Positions 6,647 to 14,861 of a DNA stretch of 64,000 bases are shown piece after piece. The translations under genes were made by a program, and so were the position numbers. The stretch comes from Candidatus Dojkabacteria bacterium (lineage in GTDB: Bacteria > Patescibacteria > Dojkabacteria > SC72): positions 62,001 through 126,000 of the forward strand of contig JALNYV010000002.1 of NCBI GenBank assembly GCA_023229785.1, read 5' to 3'. The notes below the pieces were generated by a model. The model searched no databases. It was not told where the DNA came from and worked only from the letters and a program-made list of their open reading frames with translations. Each line of letters starts with the position of its first letter. Position 1 is the first letter of the stretch.

Positions 6647-7722
6647 TAATCACCGCCTTTAAGTAAAAATTTATTAGATATGGCCTTCCAACTAATATCT
6701 TGCTCACAACATTTATAAACTTTACCCTCTCTTTCAACATCAGAATTTAAAACACTCTTACCTTCAGCTTCTAAAAGAATATTATCGATATCAGAGGTAA
6801 TCAACTTAATGAAATCATCGATAATCGGAACATGATGAATTACCATCTCAACACAAATCAATTGTCTAAGTAATGGATTCAAGTATTCACCAACTTTAAC
6901 ATTATAAATCTTGTAAGCAAAGAATAAATGACTCTTGAGTTTATACTTATTGCCTTGGATACCAGGACCGACTAACTCACCTTGAATAGCATATCCTTGA
7001 AGGTGAAAACCCCTCATCTTGCTTTCAATATCGATATCCCTTGCAGCCTTCCAGAAAGAGTTATTTAAATCTTCTTTTAACTCAATGTTCCTAGAACATA
7101 CTCTAAAGTTATCATCTAAGTCAAGGTAGAAGGTTGTAGAGGAACCATCAAGTTTCTCAGTGACCTCCCAAGTTAAATCTCCTTGTGCTACCCATTTTCT
7201 AAGGTCTTTCTTTAGATTTTGAATTCTTTCTTCATCAGTCTTGGGAATTTCTGTGGGAAAACTACCTTTAACAGATCCAGCCATTTGTACAGATACTGGA
7301 GCTTCCCACTTCTGAATACCTAGAAGTTCAGATAAATCACTTTCATCAACGTAATAACATGCCCTGGATTCATCAACAAAATATACCGTGATACTTGTCC
7401 CATTAACATCGAAAGAATTTCCAATAACATTTAGAGGTAAAATAAGCCCCTGAGAGATTTGACCTCTCAATTTCACGGTTCTTAGACGTTCACCCTTCAC
7501 ACCATTAAAATCTTTTGAGAATCTTCCAGGTTTTGTTAGGAATGGAGCTATTTCTGTAGGAATCCATGAGTCGATCTCACAGTACAAAACTAATTGACCA
7601 ACAGAGTATTCTCCTTTCTTAACAACCACCTTCCAACCACCAACAACAGCACATTCAATCCTATCAGCATCTGGAATACTAAAAATATCATCAATCTTTC
7701 TTATCGTAGCTAATTTTCTCAT
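6646..7722 (-). CDS. RNA ligase, DRB0094 family
   Basis: 358 aa. Covalent nucleotidyltransferase ligase: motif I EKLDGSS with the AMP-accepting Lys190, motif IV-like AIQGELVGPGIQGN, and the N-terminal OB-like module typical of the Deinococcus DRB0094 (Rnl5) group, which seals 3'-OH/5'-PO4 nicks in RNA or RNA/DNA hybrids. A GTG at 7728 is in frame, but GAGGTGATT before the ATG at 7722 makes that the start. Likely works with the RlaP-type enzyme at 12243 in RNA repair (inference). Confidence 0.88.
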   Translation of the reverse strand: MRKLATIRKIDDIFSIPDADRIECAVVGGWKVVVKKGEYSVGQLVLYCEIDSWIPTEIAPFLTKPGRFSKDFNGVKGERLRTVKLRGQISQGLILPLNVIGNSFDVNGTSITVYFVDESRACYYVDESDLSELLGIQKWEAPVSVQMAGSVKGSFPTEIPKTDEERIQNLKKDLRKWVAQGDLTWEVTEKLDGSSTTFYLDLDDNFRVCSRNIELKEDLNNSFWKAARDIDIESKMRGFHLQGYAIQGELVGPGIQGNKYKLKSHLFFAYKIYNVKVGEYLNPLLRQLICVEMVIHHVPIIDDFIKLITSDIDNILLEAEGKSVLNSDVEREGKVYKCCEQDISWKAISNKFLLKGGD

Positions 7723-7724
7723 AA

Positions 7725-7907
7725 TCACCTCAATGAGAGCCAGTTTTTAAAGTCTTTACATTTCCACTCACCTGTACGAATCCACATGTAAGCAGATTCA
7801 ACAGATATAGATAGAATCTGTTCATCAGATAATCTTCCATGATATTTGATATCTTCTGCCTTGATTCCCTTAGTCTCAATTCTTTTTTGGATTTCAGACT
7901 CTCTCAT
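7725..7907 (-). CDS. hypothetical protein, 60 aa
   Basis: Small charged protein (MRESEIQKRIE start) with a Trp-rich C-terminus. Stop lies 2 nt before the RNA ligase ATG, suggesting translational coupling. Not recognised. Confidence 0.75.
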   Translation of the reverse strand: MRESEIQKRIETKGIKAEDIKYHGRLSDEQILSISVESAYMWIRTGEWKCKDFKNWLSLR

Positions 7908-7909
7908 AA

Positions 7910-8134
7910 TTATCTCTCCAAATCTACAAATTTACCAAAGTAATTATCAAAGACTTTGATAAGATTCTCATAGTCTCCTGATCCCATTTCTTCTAATATC
8001 TTATCAGTATCATATCTCAATTGATGTGAGAATCTCTGAGCAACTCCTAGAAGATAAAAAGCATTACCTTCTGGTCCTGTTAAATCTATGGTTCGTTTCT
8101 TTTGTGTCTTATTTTTTATCACTTTTATCTCCAT
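7910..8134 (-). CDS. hypothetical protein, 74 aa
   Basis: Short protein with a Lys-rich start and a helical C-terminal half. An in-frame GTG at 8122 has a better ribosome site (GGAGATAAA) than the ATG at 8134, so the true protein may be 70 aa. Not recognised. Confidence 0.75.
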   Translation of the reverse strand: MEIKVIKNKTQKKRTIDLTGPEGNAFYLLGVAQRFSHQLRYDTDKILEEMGSGDYENLIKVFDNYFGKFVDLER

Positions 8135-8180
8135 ATACTATATCTGAACATATTAATATAGCATAATATTGTCTTCATAA

Positions 8181-8381
8181 TTACATACCTGCAAGTTTAT
8201 TGAATGCACCAGCCTTTAGAGCGTAATAGAAAGCTACACCAGCGAAATAACCAACAACCCATAACCACTGTAGGTATCGATTAAATACGCTAGTGCAAAG
8301 ACCAAACATAGCACCCAAAACCATAGAGAATAAATTGATAGTTGTAAACCCAATATCAAAAAAACTCTTCATTGCTTCCAT
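8181..8381 (-). CDS. small membrane protein, 66 aa
   Basis: Two hydrophobic segments (about 10-30 and 38-58) and a short tail. Strong AAGGAGAT site. First gene after the promoter at 8441-8467. Not recognised. Confidence 0.75.
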   Translation of the reverse strand: MEAMKSFFDIGFTTINLFSMVLGAMFGLCTSVFNRYLQWLWVVGYFAGVAFYYALKAGAFNKLAGM

Positions 8382-8410
8382 AATATAATCTCCTTCTCAA
8401 ATAAAAAATA

Positions 8411-8442
8411 ATGTATCTCTAATCCTGATGTTAGAGATACAT
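8411..8442 (-). terminator. terminator hairpin nested against next promoter
   Basis: 12-bp perfect stem (ATGTATCTCTAA/TTAGAGATACAT, 8-nt loop) followed on the reverse strand by TTATTTTTTATTT. It ends the operon of the GFVSNSSSSSF genes, yet its upstream arm touches the -10 box of the promoter at 8441-8467. Confidence 0.75.
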
Positions 8443-8467
8443 TATACTATTACTCAGTGACTGTCAA
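8441..8467 (-). promoter_or_regulatory. sigma-70-like promoter, short spacer
   Basis: -35 TTGACA (8462-8467), 15-nt spacer, -10 TATAAT (8441-8446). Would drive the genes from 8381 down to 4137; the -35 box abuts the preceding gene's stop codon. Confidence 0.6.
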
Positions 8468-8848
8468 TCATTTTTTGATAAACTCTGAAAATTCTTCGTA
8501 ACTACCAAACTCTACTCGAATCTCTGAAGTTACTTTATCCTTATTAGTATTATTTTTCTTTAGTAAATACGCTAACATATCATCACTAGAAACACTAGAT
8601 ATTGAACAGATTGGACAATACTTAGAGGGTACTTCATATCGACTATCAACAATCTCATCATCATCACATTTCATATCGTATTCTGAAGCTAATACCATAT
8701 GTTTATTACAAAATGTATGACCATTTTCACATTGATACATCTCAGCATCATACAAAGACATATCATAACCTGACTCAACGAAGCCACAAACATCACAAAT
8801 AAAACTTGAAGAACTACTATTACTTACAAAACCTTTACGAATCTTCAT
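8468..8848 (-). CDS. GFVSNSSSSSF-leader protein 1, zinc-binding-like body
   Basis: 126 aa. Starts MKIRKGFVSNSSSSSF like its two neighbours, then two CxxC pairs (near 19-22 and 67-70) plus further Cys/His, suggesting a zinc-binding body. The frame opens at 8863, but GAGGAATGTTGAT places the start at 8848, overlapping the previous gene's stop. Function of the leader family is unknown. Third and last of the series after the radical SAM gene. Confidence 0.85.
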   Translation of the reverse strand: MKIRKGFVSNSSSSSFICDVCGFVESGYDMSLYDAEMYQCENGHTFCNKHMVLASEYDMKCDDDEIVDSRYEVPSKYCPICSISSVSSDDMLAYLLKKNNTNKDKVTSEIRVEFGSYEEFSEFIKK

Positions 8849-8849
8849 A

Positions 8850-9182
8850 TCAACATTCCTCATTACCAGTTACGATGACAAAATCATATCTATCATCAAT
8901 TTCTTTTAGTTGTTTTCTAACATTATTACGAATATCTGAAGGATTAATTATTTTAACATCAATATAGCCACTATCATCTATACCAACTAATATCTCACCA
9001 ACACAAATTTTATCATCTAAGATTTCATACCAATCTAAATTCAAGTCATTAATATACACAAAAACATCATCTTCACACTCAAGTTGATAAATATCCATAA
9101 ATTCTTGGAGAGTTAAAACATATCCTCCAAGAATAAAAGAGCTACTTGAACTATTACTTACAAAACCATTTCTAATCTTCAT
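8850..9182 (-). CDS. GFVSNSSSSSF-leader protein 2
   Basis: 110 aa. Starts MKIRNGFVSNSSSSSFIL; the body is acidic with no relation visible to those of genes 1 and 3 (no cysteines except the last residue). GGAGGAAGT ribosome site. Part of the 12.0 to 8.5 kb operon. Confidence 0.85.
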   Translation of the reverse strand: MKIRNGFVSNSSSSSFILGGYVLTLQEFMDIYQLECEDDVFVYINDLNLDWYEILDDKICVGEILVGIDDSGYIDVKIINPSDIRNNVRKQLKEIDDRYDFVIVTGNEEC

Positions 9183-9191
9183 ACTTCCTCC

Positions 9192-9749
9192 TTAATGATG
9201 ACTAATCCTAAGAGCATCGAACTTCTTTTGAATAATACCAGAGTGTTCAAGTTCACATCCGTATACTCCATCTCCATCAGAAAAACTAATAACAACGAAT
9301 TTTACATTCTTCTCACTCTTAACCTTTCTGATCAACTTAATAACTTCCCTTCTTGCCTTTCTTTTCAACACATTATACTTCACCCAATAGCACTCATATG
9401 CTTTCAACCTTTCATCTACATCTTTTATACGATAGATGTCATTATGTAGATGATCAGTGTTATATTGAGGATAAGTTTCCATAAAATAATTAGTGTATTC
9501 ATCAATTACGTCAAAGATCTTCTGAGTCTCCAATGCATCAGTGATTGCATGATATACCCAACGAGATAAAACATTGGTATCTAATACAGAATCACTTGAT
9601 GAAATACTGGCATACATATAAGCAATTCTTTCTTCATCACCATACATCAGTTTCTTAATATTCTCTTCAGTACACTCAAAACCTTCTTCAATTGCGAGAA
9701 TGAAACTACTGGAGCTACTGTTACTTACAAATCCATTTCTAATCTTCAT
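9192..9749 (-). CDS. GFVSNSSSSSF-leader protein 3
   Basis: 185 aa. Starts MKIRNGFVSNSSSSSFIL, then a helical charged body with a Lys/Arg-rich stretch near 135-150. GAGGTGACCT ribosome site; begins 8 nt after the radical SAM stop codon, so the two are co-transcribed. Not otherwise recognised. Confidence 0.85.
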   Translation of the reverse strand: MKIRNGFVSNSSSSSFILAIEEGFECTEENIKKLMYGDEERIAYMYASISSSDSVLDTNVLSRWVYHAITDALETQKIFDVIDEYTNYFMETYPQYNTDHLHNDIYRIKDVDERLKAYECYWVKYNVLKRKARREVIKLIRKVKSEKNVKFVVISFSDGDGVYGCELEHSGIIQKKFDALRISHH

Positions 9750-9757
9750 AGGTCACC

Positions 9758-10792
9758 TCACACATTATAAATTGGACAGTTCCGACCACAGCTCAGTAAC
9801 TTCTCCCTGAACTTAAAGGTCTTCTCACATAACCAGATATCCTTCAAGAAATCCGTACAATTAACCACATCCAAACCATCTTCCCATCCTTCAACATTCT
9901 CACAGAAACTGCATGGATAAAATTTACCCTCAACATCAATATAAGTTGAAAATAAAGTGCTCTCACAAGGCTCTGCCATTTGCTCAAGTTCTTTGTAGTT
10001 AGGTAATATCTCTACTGCCTTGAGAAACTTATTAGCAGAGCAGGAGTCAAAACCATACCGTACACCGAACATCATACAGAGATAGATGATTCTGGAGAAT
10101 TTTTCCTCAGAGAGTTTGTGAAAGTGTTTGCCTCTCCCTTTAGTTTTTAGAGAGAGAAAGACGATTGCATTGAGTTTACCGAGTCTCTTATCATTCCTGA
10201 TATCAAAGATGGTTTCAACGGCCTGATCAAAGGTTTCCTCAGATAACATCATATGAATATTAACCTGTTTCATTCCCTGATCAGTCAACTTATTCACAGA
10301 GTCATAACAGATACCCTTGTCAGCATACCGTGAGACAGCAACTGCTCCACAAACAGCAGACAGTTTCTCTGCTAATTCTGTGTTGACATCGGCAACTGTA
10401 ACGTTAGGAACCACATAATTATAATCATTATTTCGACAGTAATGCATAATATCAAACACATCAGGATTGCTAGAAAGATCAGCATCCGCACCGAAAGCGA
10501 TTTGTGTAACGGTTTTAGGGAGTTTATGGAATACCTGTTTAAAGGTTTCTAAAGACATATTTTTACCATTTTTTGTATTTCCTTTATAACAGAATGGGCA
10601 TGGGATTCCTTTGGGACCACCGCAGGATGTTGTAATCTCGATATCAGCAATCATAGGACCATAAGGAAGATAATCAGGATTCTCTTCTTCAGTTCTACCC
10701 CAAACCTCAGTATATCCAGTTACTCTATTGAAGTTAAAATTACAGTTTGTGGACCGAAATTTTCTAATATCACCAATATCATATAGTTCCAT
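9758..10792 (-). CDS. radical SAM protein with SPASM-like C-terminus
   Basis: 344 aa. Iron-sulphur motif at Cys57, Cys65, Cys68 (CGGPKGIPCPFC: C-x7-C-x2-C, a wider first gap than the usual C-x3-C-x2-C), then a TIM-barrel-like body. The C-terminus carries extra cysteines (PCESTLF, YPCSFCE, SCGRNCP) as in SPASM/twitch domains that hold auxiliary clusters and often modify peptides. The open frame runs to 10912, but AAGGAGAGATTTGTT before the ATG at 10792 sets the start. Next to it are three proteins sharing one N-terminal motif, candidate substrates (inference). Confidence 0.85.
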   Translation of the reverse strand: MELYDIGDIRKFRSTNCNFNFNRVTGYTEVWGRTEEENPDYLPYGPMIADIEITTSCGGPKGIPCPFCYKGNTKNGKNMSLETFKQVFHKLPKTVTQIAFGADADLSSNPDVFDIMHYCRNNDYNYVVPNVTVADVNTELAEKLSAVCGAVAVSRYADKGICYDSVNKLTDQGMKQVNIHMMLSEETFDQAVETIFDIRNDKRLGKLNAIVFLSLKTKGRGKHFHKLSEEKFSRIIYLCMMFGVRYGFDSCSANKFLKAVEILPNYKELEQMAEPCESTLFSTYIDVEGKFYPCSFCENVEGWEDGLDVVNCTDFLKDIWLCEKTFKFREKLLSCGRNCPIYNV

Positions 10793-10908
10793 AACAAATC
10801 TCTCCTTTCTTCGACTCAACAAGTTTACTGATGAACATAGCATTCTGAAAAAACCAAAACTTATGTCTAAATTTAAAAGATATCCTACACATGCGGAAGA
10901 TCTTATCA

Positions 10909-11208
10909 TCATTTATAATCGTTGTCAACCTTATTCTTCCACTTCTCACACTTTCTCTTGGCAATCCTCTTAAGATCCTTAGAGGTTACATCAGGAAAAT
11001 TCTGTCTGATCATATCTAAAGCACATAAAATAACATCTACTGACTCTCCAAGTAGACCATCATCACTTGGAGTCTTATTTGTATGTCCTTGTTGAATACC
11101 AACTTCAGTAGCTAACTCCCCAACTTCTTCCATTAATGAAGATAAGATACCAAAAGAGTTCCTATCTTTATTAATATTATCACACATATTAAAGACATAC
11201 TTAATCAT
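10909..11208 (-). CDS. MazG-like nucleotide pyrophosphohydrolase
   Basis: 99 aa. Matches the all-alpha NTP pyrophosphohydrolase (MazG-like) pattern: EEVGELA near residues 26-32 and ESVDVILCALDM near 55-66, the ExxE...ExxD magnesium site. Family members hydrolyse NTPs or dNTPs to monophosphates. Start at 11208 (GGGGGTTGAAA). The 116-nt gap before the radical SAM start holds no gene. Confidence 0.8.
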   Translation of the reverse strand: MIKYVFNMCDNINKDRNSFGILSSLMEEVGELATEVGIQQGHTNKTPSDDGLLGESVDVILCALDMIRQNFPDVTSKDLKRIAKRKCEKWKNKVDNDYK

Positions 11209-11243
11209 TTTCAACCCCCTAAAAATTTATCAAACATTAAATT

Positions 11244-11327
11244 TTATTCATCTATTGCTAAGTGTATTATAAATAAAATTACTCCTAATACTCCGAATAT
11301 ACACAGTATTATTTCAACCACACTCAT
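11244..11327 (-). CDS. putative membrane micropeptide, 27 aa
   Basis: MSVVEIIL start; one hydrophobic segment (residues 4-23) and an acidic end. No convincing ribosome site. Function unknown. Confidence 0.35.
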   Translation of the reverse strand: MSVVEIILCIFGVLGVILFIIHLAIDE

Positions 11328-11350
11328 ATTATCACTATCTGTATAAATAC

Positions 11351-11551
11351 TTAATCATTCAAAACTCCAAAAAGTTTATCAAAGGTATCTTCATATGAAT
11401 ATCGACACTTTAACACAGTATTTGTTTGAATATCAACTGCTACCTGACAGAATCTTAAATGATCATAAGAATTCTTATGTTTACTAGCAGCATCTAGATG
11501 TTCTTGACTATCAAAGTAATACGCCACATTATCCTTTATTAATTTTATCAT
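11351..11551 (-). CDS. hypothetical protein, 66 aa
   Basis: Small soluble protein starting MIKLIKDN. The frame opens at 11605, but GAGGAGAAAGAAG in front of the ATG at 11551 sets the start; it overlaps the end of the upstream gene by 23 nt. Not recognised. Confidence 0.7.
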   Translation of the reverse strand: MIKLIKDNVAYYFDSQEHLDAASKHKNSYDHLRFCQVAVDIQTNTVLKCRYSYEDTFDKLFGVLND

Positions 11552-11990
11552 CTTCTTTCTCCTCAAAAAATTGCATAGCTCCAATAGTCTGATATACATT
11601 ACCAATCAACTTAATAGCTTCATCAATTTTATCTTCTTGTCCTGCTCTAATAATAGCGGGATGATATAATAATTGCTCATTGATAATATTTTGAATATTA
11701 GCGCAGCGATCAAGACCCTCAATATAATATCCATCATTCCATTGTACTTCTTGATCAAGAGTTTTATCATGTGGATCAGTAACTTCAAATAATCCTAATT
11801 TACCATATAAAGGATCTATGATCTCTCCTATTTTACATCCTATTTTACATCCTATCAAAAATAAACCAATACAAAAAATTGATATAGAAAAAACACTTGC
11901 TGGTAATATAAATGCTAACAACATTACCAAACCAAAACAGAAAAGTCCAGAAAATAAACATCTCAAAAATATACTCAACCATATACTCAT
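11529..11990 (-). CDS. membrane protein with cytoplasmic tail, 153 aa
   Basis: Two hydrophobic segments (about 4-30 and 33-52), then a polar domain with acidic end. AGGAGGTTTATT ribosome site. First gene of the operon driven by the promoter at 12040-12068. Not recognised. Confidence 0.75.
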   Translation of the reverse strand: MSIWLSIFLRCLFSGLFCFGLVMLLAFILPASVFSISIFCIGLFLIGCKIGCKIGEIIDPLYGKLGLFEVTDPHDKTLDQEVQWNDGYYIEGLDRCANIQNIINEQLLYHPAIIRAGQEDKIDEAIKLIGNVYQTIGAMQFFEEKEDDKINKG

Positions 11991-12012
11991 AATAAACCTC
12001 CTTAAATTTAAA

Positions 12013-12044
12013 AAAGTTCTTCTAAACGAATCTAGAAGAACTTT
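12013..12044 (-). terminator. terminator hairpin nested against next promoter
   Basis: 12-bp stem (arms 12013-12024 and 12033-12044, AAGTTCTTCTA core) followed on the reverse strand by TTTTTAAATTT. It ends the operon above while overlapping the -10 box of the promoter at 12040-12068. Confidence 0.75.
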
Positions 12045-12068
12045 AAACTATCTTATGGGTTGTGTCAA
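12040..12068 (-). promoter_or_regulatory. sigma-70-like promoter
   Basis: -35 TTGACA (12063-12068), 17-nt spacer, -10 TAAAGT (12040-12045). Reads into the membrane protein, MazG, radical SAM and GFVSNSSSSSF genes. Confidence 0.65.
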
Positions 12069-12078
12069 GAATTTTTAT

Positions 12079-12243
12079 CTATTTGAGAGTTATTCTACAT
12101 AACTCTCGAATAGATATTACTTTATCTACATTAGCTATCGTAGTATTTACTGTGATAGCTAATATACATTGAAGAACATTTTTATACACAACCATATTAT
12201 CTCTAATAATTTCTTGACACTTTTCAACTTGATTAATATCCAT
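12079..12243 (-). CDS. hypothetical protein, 54 aa
   Basis: MDINQVEK start; helical, neutral. Its ATG overlaps the stop of the RlaP-type gene (TAATG). Last gene before the nested terminator/promoter at 12013-12068. Not recognised. Confidence 0.6.
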   Translation of the reverse strand: MDINQVEKCQEIIRDNMVVYKNVLQCILAITVNTTIANVDKVISIRELCRITLK

Positions 12244-13253
12244 TATTTACACCTATAGTAATTAGTAATCAATCCTAACAATAAACTATTACACAACTCA
12301 GAATCTACAAAATCTGGAAATGAACTTTTATTAAGCAACTCATCAACTTCTTCTAATACATCCTCAAAGTGTTCCATAAATTCTGTGAAATCCTTCTTAC
12401 CTGTTTTAACGTCTAAAAGGTAAGGAGCACTCTTTAAAGGAAAATGAATATCTTTATATACTAATAATTCCCATACTTCCATAGCAGCCCTAAATGCATG
12501 ACTAAGAGCTTTCCAATCTACTCCAGAGTTAATTTGAGCCTGAATAGATCTTACACCATAATTCTTTACTAAATTATTAAGAATCTCTAGAGCATATCCA
12601 ACCTTCATAGATTCTTGAATAACCTTACCACAAACATTATACTGTCTAATACCACTCGAATTAGTTTCAATGTAATAACAATTCTTATCATTTGGTAATA
12701 AATTCCAATTAAAACTAACTCTCTCATCTAAGTGAAAACAACTTAAAAATTCTATACAAGACTTTACAGAGGCTAATCGAGATCCTTTTAGACCATACTT
12801 TATTGCTTGAGTCTTAGCGAAACCTAAAAATGATTTAATATTCTTAGAGTAAAACATTTTTCTATTATCATGTATAGCTTCCCATTCTAAACTACTATAA
12901 AGAACAACACTAGAACCAGCATGTAACATATCTATAGCATTAGTATCACCATCTTTAGCTAGTTTAAAGAAATACTGAATACTGTATAATTGAATATCAA
13001 TATCATCCTTAGTGTTCTTACAATTCGAGGACTCATTCTGTATAGATTTTGGGATTTCTCCAAGATACATCATATCTCTTGAAGGTATAAAAACACCTTT
13101 AATATCTAAATCTGACTCCGGAGTGTTAGTTCCATATAGTTGACTTCCAAATTTAGTGAGAAAAATAACCTCACATCCTGGATTTTTCTCTAATAATTCT
13201 CCAAGGACTTTATCCACATGATCCATATTCAAATACTCCTTTTCCATATTCAT
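12243..13253 (-). CDS. RlaP-type nucleotidyltransferase (Pol beta superfamily)
   Basis: 336 aa. FGSQLYGTNTPESDLDIKG (residues 35-53) is the GS...DxD catalytic signature of the PF10127 family, named RlaP because members associate with RNA ligases. Predicted to transfer nucleotides to RNA ends; substrate unproven. Start 13253 follows GGAGGTTAAAATA and lies 5 nt after the previous stop. The RNA ligase partner is 5 kb away in another operon. Confidence 0.85.
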   Translation of the reverse strand: MNMEKEYLNMDHVDKVLGELLEKNPGCEVIFLTKFGSQLYGTNTPESDLDIKGVFIPSRDMMYLGEIPKSIQNESSNCKNTKDDIDIQLYSIQYFFKLAKDGDTNAIDMLHAGSSVVLYSSLEWEAIHDNRKMFYSKNIKSFLGFAKTQAIKYGLKGSRLASVKSCIEFLSCFHLDERVSFNWNLLPNDKNCYYIETNSSGIRQYNVCGKVIQESMKVGYALEILNNLVKNYGVRSIQAQINSGVDWKALSHAFRAAMEVWELLVYKDIHFPLKSAPYLLDVKTGKKDFTEFMEHFEDVLEEVDELLNKSSFPDFVDSELCNSLLLGLITNYYRCK

Positions 13254-13257
13254 TATT

Positions 13258-13485
13258 TTAACCTCCATGTTCATTCATCTTATATTCACAAAAATCTTCT
13301 AATTTTTTAAAATCATACTCTAACATAAAATCATAATATTTACGACCAAAAAACATAGTAACTTTGAAACTACGATAACCAGAACCATAATATTCAATTT
13401 TAACAGTAAATGATATATTAGGATAATCTGGATCATAAATTCTAAATGTATCATCATCTCCAAAATTATAATCGTGCTTCAACAT
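13258..13485 (-). CDS. hypothetical protein, 75 aa
   Basis: Tyr/Phe/Asp-rich, beta-type small protein (MLKHDYNFG start). Start 13485 overlaps the previous stop (TAATG). Not recognised. Confidence 0.7.
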   Translation of the reverse strand: MLKHDYNFGDDDTFRIYDPDYPNISFTVKIEYYGSGYRSFKVTMFFGRKYYDFMLEYDFKKLEDFCEYKMNEHGG

Positions 13486-13682
13486 TATTTTTCTACACAA
13501 CTTATCATTTGAAGATTATTATTATTAACAAGTCTACTGCCAAATGTATTATATTCATTTATAATAATCTGTTTAGTATATTCACATTTTTCACGACTAT
13601 CAAACTCCTGAGAATTAACAGCCAATCCACGACCATAACCACCAATACCAACACCAAATATAATAATTAATATCCAACTCAT
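13485..13682 (-). CDS. small secreted or membrane protein, 65 aa
   Basis: Hydrophobic Gly-rich N-terminus (residues 2-19) followed by a polar domain with two cysteines, like a signal anchor. GGAGATAAACT ribosome site. Not recognised. Confidence 0.7.
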   Translation of the reverse strand: MSWILIIIFGVGIGGYGRGLAVNSQEFDSREKCEYTKQIIINEYNTFGSRLVNNNNLQMISCVEK

Positions 13683-13990
13683 AGTTTATCTCCAATAACT
13701 TCTTTAAATTCTTCAAAATTCTCAACCCTACACCATAACCTCTTTTCAACACCAAAAATATAGAAATAAAAATATGAACCAGCCATTTCTTCTTCTCTAA
13801 CTGTTTTATATTTATTATTTCTCATATAGTATTCACCGTTTTCATCGTCATCGAATTCATAATAAAACATCTCAGGATCAGAAAAACCTATAACACTTGA
13901 AATAGGAATATAATCAAACTTTTTATATTCCTTTTCAGGATATGTGTAAATTGCATCTAAATCAGGACTCCACCATTCCCCTTTAATCAT
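13679..13990 (-). CDS. hypothetical protein, paralogue A, 103 aa
   Basis: Similar to the next gene upstream: both run W-x-P-x-D/G ... I-Y, V-x-G-F, a Tyr/Phe-rich strand, then L-W/Y-C-R-x-E-N-F-x-D/E-F-K-E. GGAGGTTAAACT ribosome site. Function unknown. Confidence 0.75.
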   Translation of the reverse strand: MIKGEWWSPDLDAIYTYPEKEYKKFDYIPISSVIGFSDPEMFYYEFDDDENGEYYMRNNKYKTVREEEMAGSYFYFYIFGVEKRLWCRVENFEEFKEVIGDKL

Positions 13991-14451
13991 AGTTTAACCT
14001 CCAAAGCTTTTCTAGCAATACTTCTCATATAATCACGTTCACCATTACTACCATAAGCAGCTCCATAACTTACCTTCTGTGTTTCCTCTATATCATAGAA
14101 AGATCCGGTATCTGGAAAATCACTCCACTTCACAATAGTCCTTAATGCATGTTCTAGTTTAGCCTCTCGATAAGTCATATTAACCTCATTAGATTCCACC
14201 TTGGCAGTCTGAGGATCAATAGCTTCTTTGAAATCTTGAAAGTTCTCAGCTCTACAATAAAGTATCTCTGGTATTCCTACAAGTTGAAATGAAAAATATA
14301 AACCACAATCATTATCATTTTTAGAATAAGATATAAGTTTTCTTGGTACAATAAATCCTACAACTTTATCGATAACTATACTATTAAACTTACCAACTAA
14401 AATTCTATTAAATATATAAATATCCCCATCTTTAGGTGTCCAGATTTTCAT
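13987..14451 (-). CDS. hypothetical protein, paralogue B, 154 aa
   Basis: N-terminal 75 residues are a paralogue of the neighbouring 103-aa protein (ending CRAENFQDFKEAI); the C-terminal half is an added helical region. Start 14451 chosen because GGGGTGTAT precedes it; the longer form begins with GTG at 14460. Confidence 0.75.
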   Translation of the reverse strand: MKIWTPKDGDIYIFNRILVGKFNSIVIDKVVGFIVPRKLISYSKNDNDCGLYFSFQLVGIPEILYCRAENFQDFKEAIDPQTAKVESNEVNMTYREAKLEHALRTIVKWSDFPDTGSFYDIEETQKVSYGAAYGSNGERDYMRSIARKALEVKL

Positions 14452-14504
14452 GATATACACCCCACATTAAATTTTCAACCCTAAGATATTAATCATAATA
14501 TCCT

Positions 14505-14852
14505 CTAAAATGTTCCTTTGATTATCGGAATCGACACAAGAGTTGCCCCAATAAATCCACCACCAACCCATTGAATCAAATCACCATTATCCCAATTCTT
14601 ATCTAAACTTTCACTAACACATCCAGCAAGAGTTCCTGCTAATACTCCAGCAGTCCATCTCAAACCAGGATGTATATCTTTAGGTAAATAATAAGTAGTA
14701 AGACCACCAGCAACTGCACCTAAACCAAAATGAACAGGAGTTGCCCAATCACTATTTCCTAAACGTCTATTGAAATCATCATAACTCTCAGCAGATACTG
14801 TAGAAACTCCCATTACAATCATTAAACCAATAATTACTAAATACTTTTTCAT
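14505..14852 (-). CDS. exported membrane-associated protein, 115 aa
   Basis: Cleavable signal peptide (residues 1-21, VSAES site), then DWATPVHFGLGAVAGG and two further Gly-rich hydrophobic segments. Reminiscent of YfiM/VanZ-like small envelope proteins, without firm assignment. AAGGAGATTTT ribosome site. Confidence 0.75.
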   Translation of the reverse strand: MKKYLVIIGLMIVMGVSTVSAESYDDFNRRLGNSDWATPVHFGLGAVAGGLTTYYLPKDIHPGLRWTAGVLAGTLAGCVSESLDKNWDNGDLIQWVGGGFIGATLVSIPIIKGTF

Positions 14853-14861
14853 AAAATCTCC

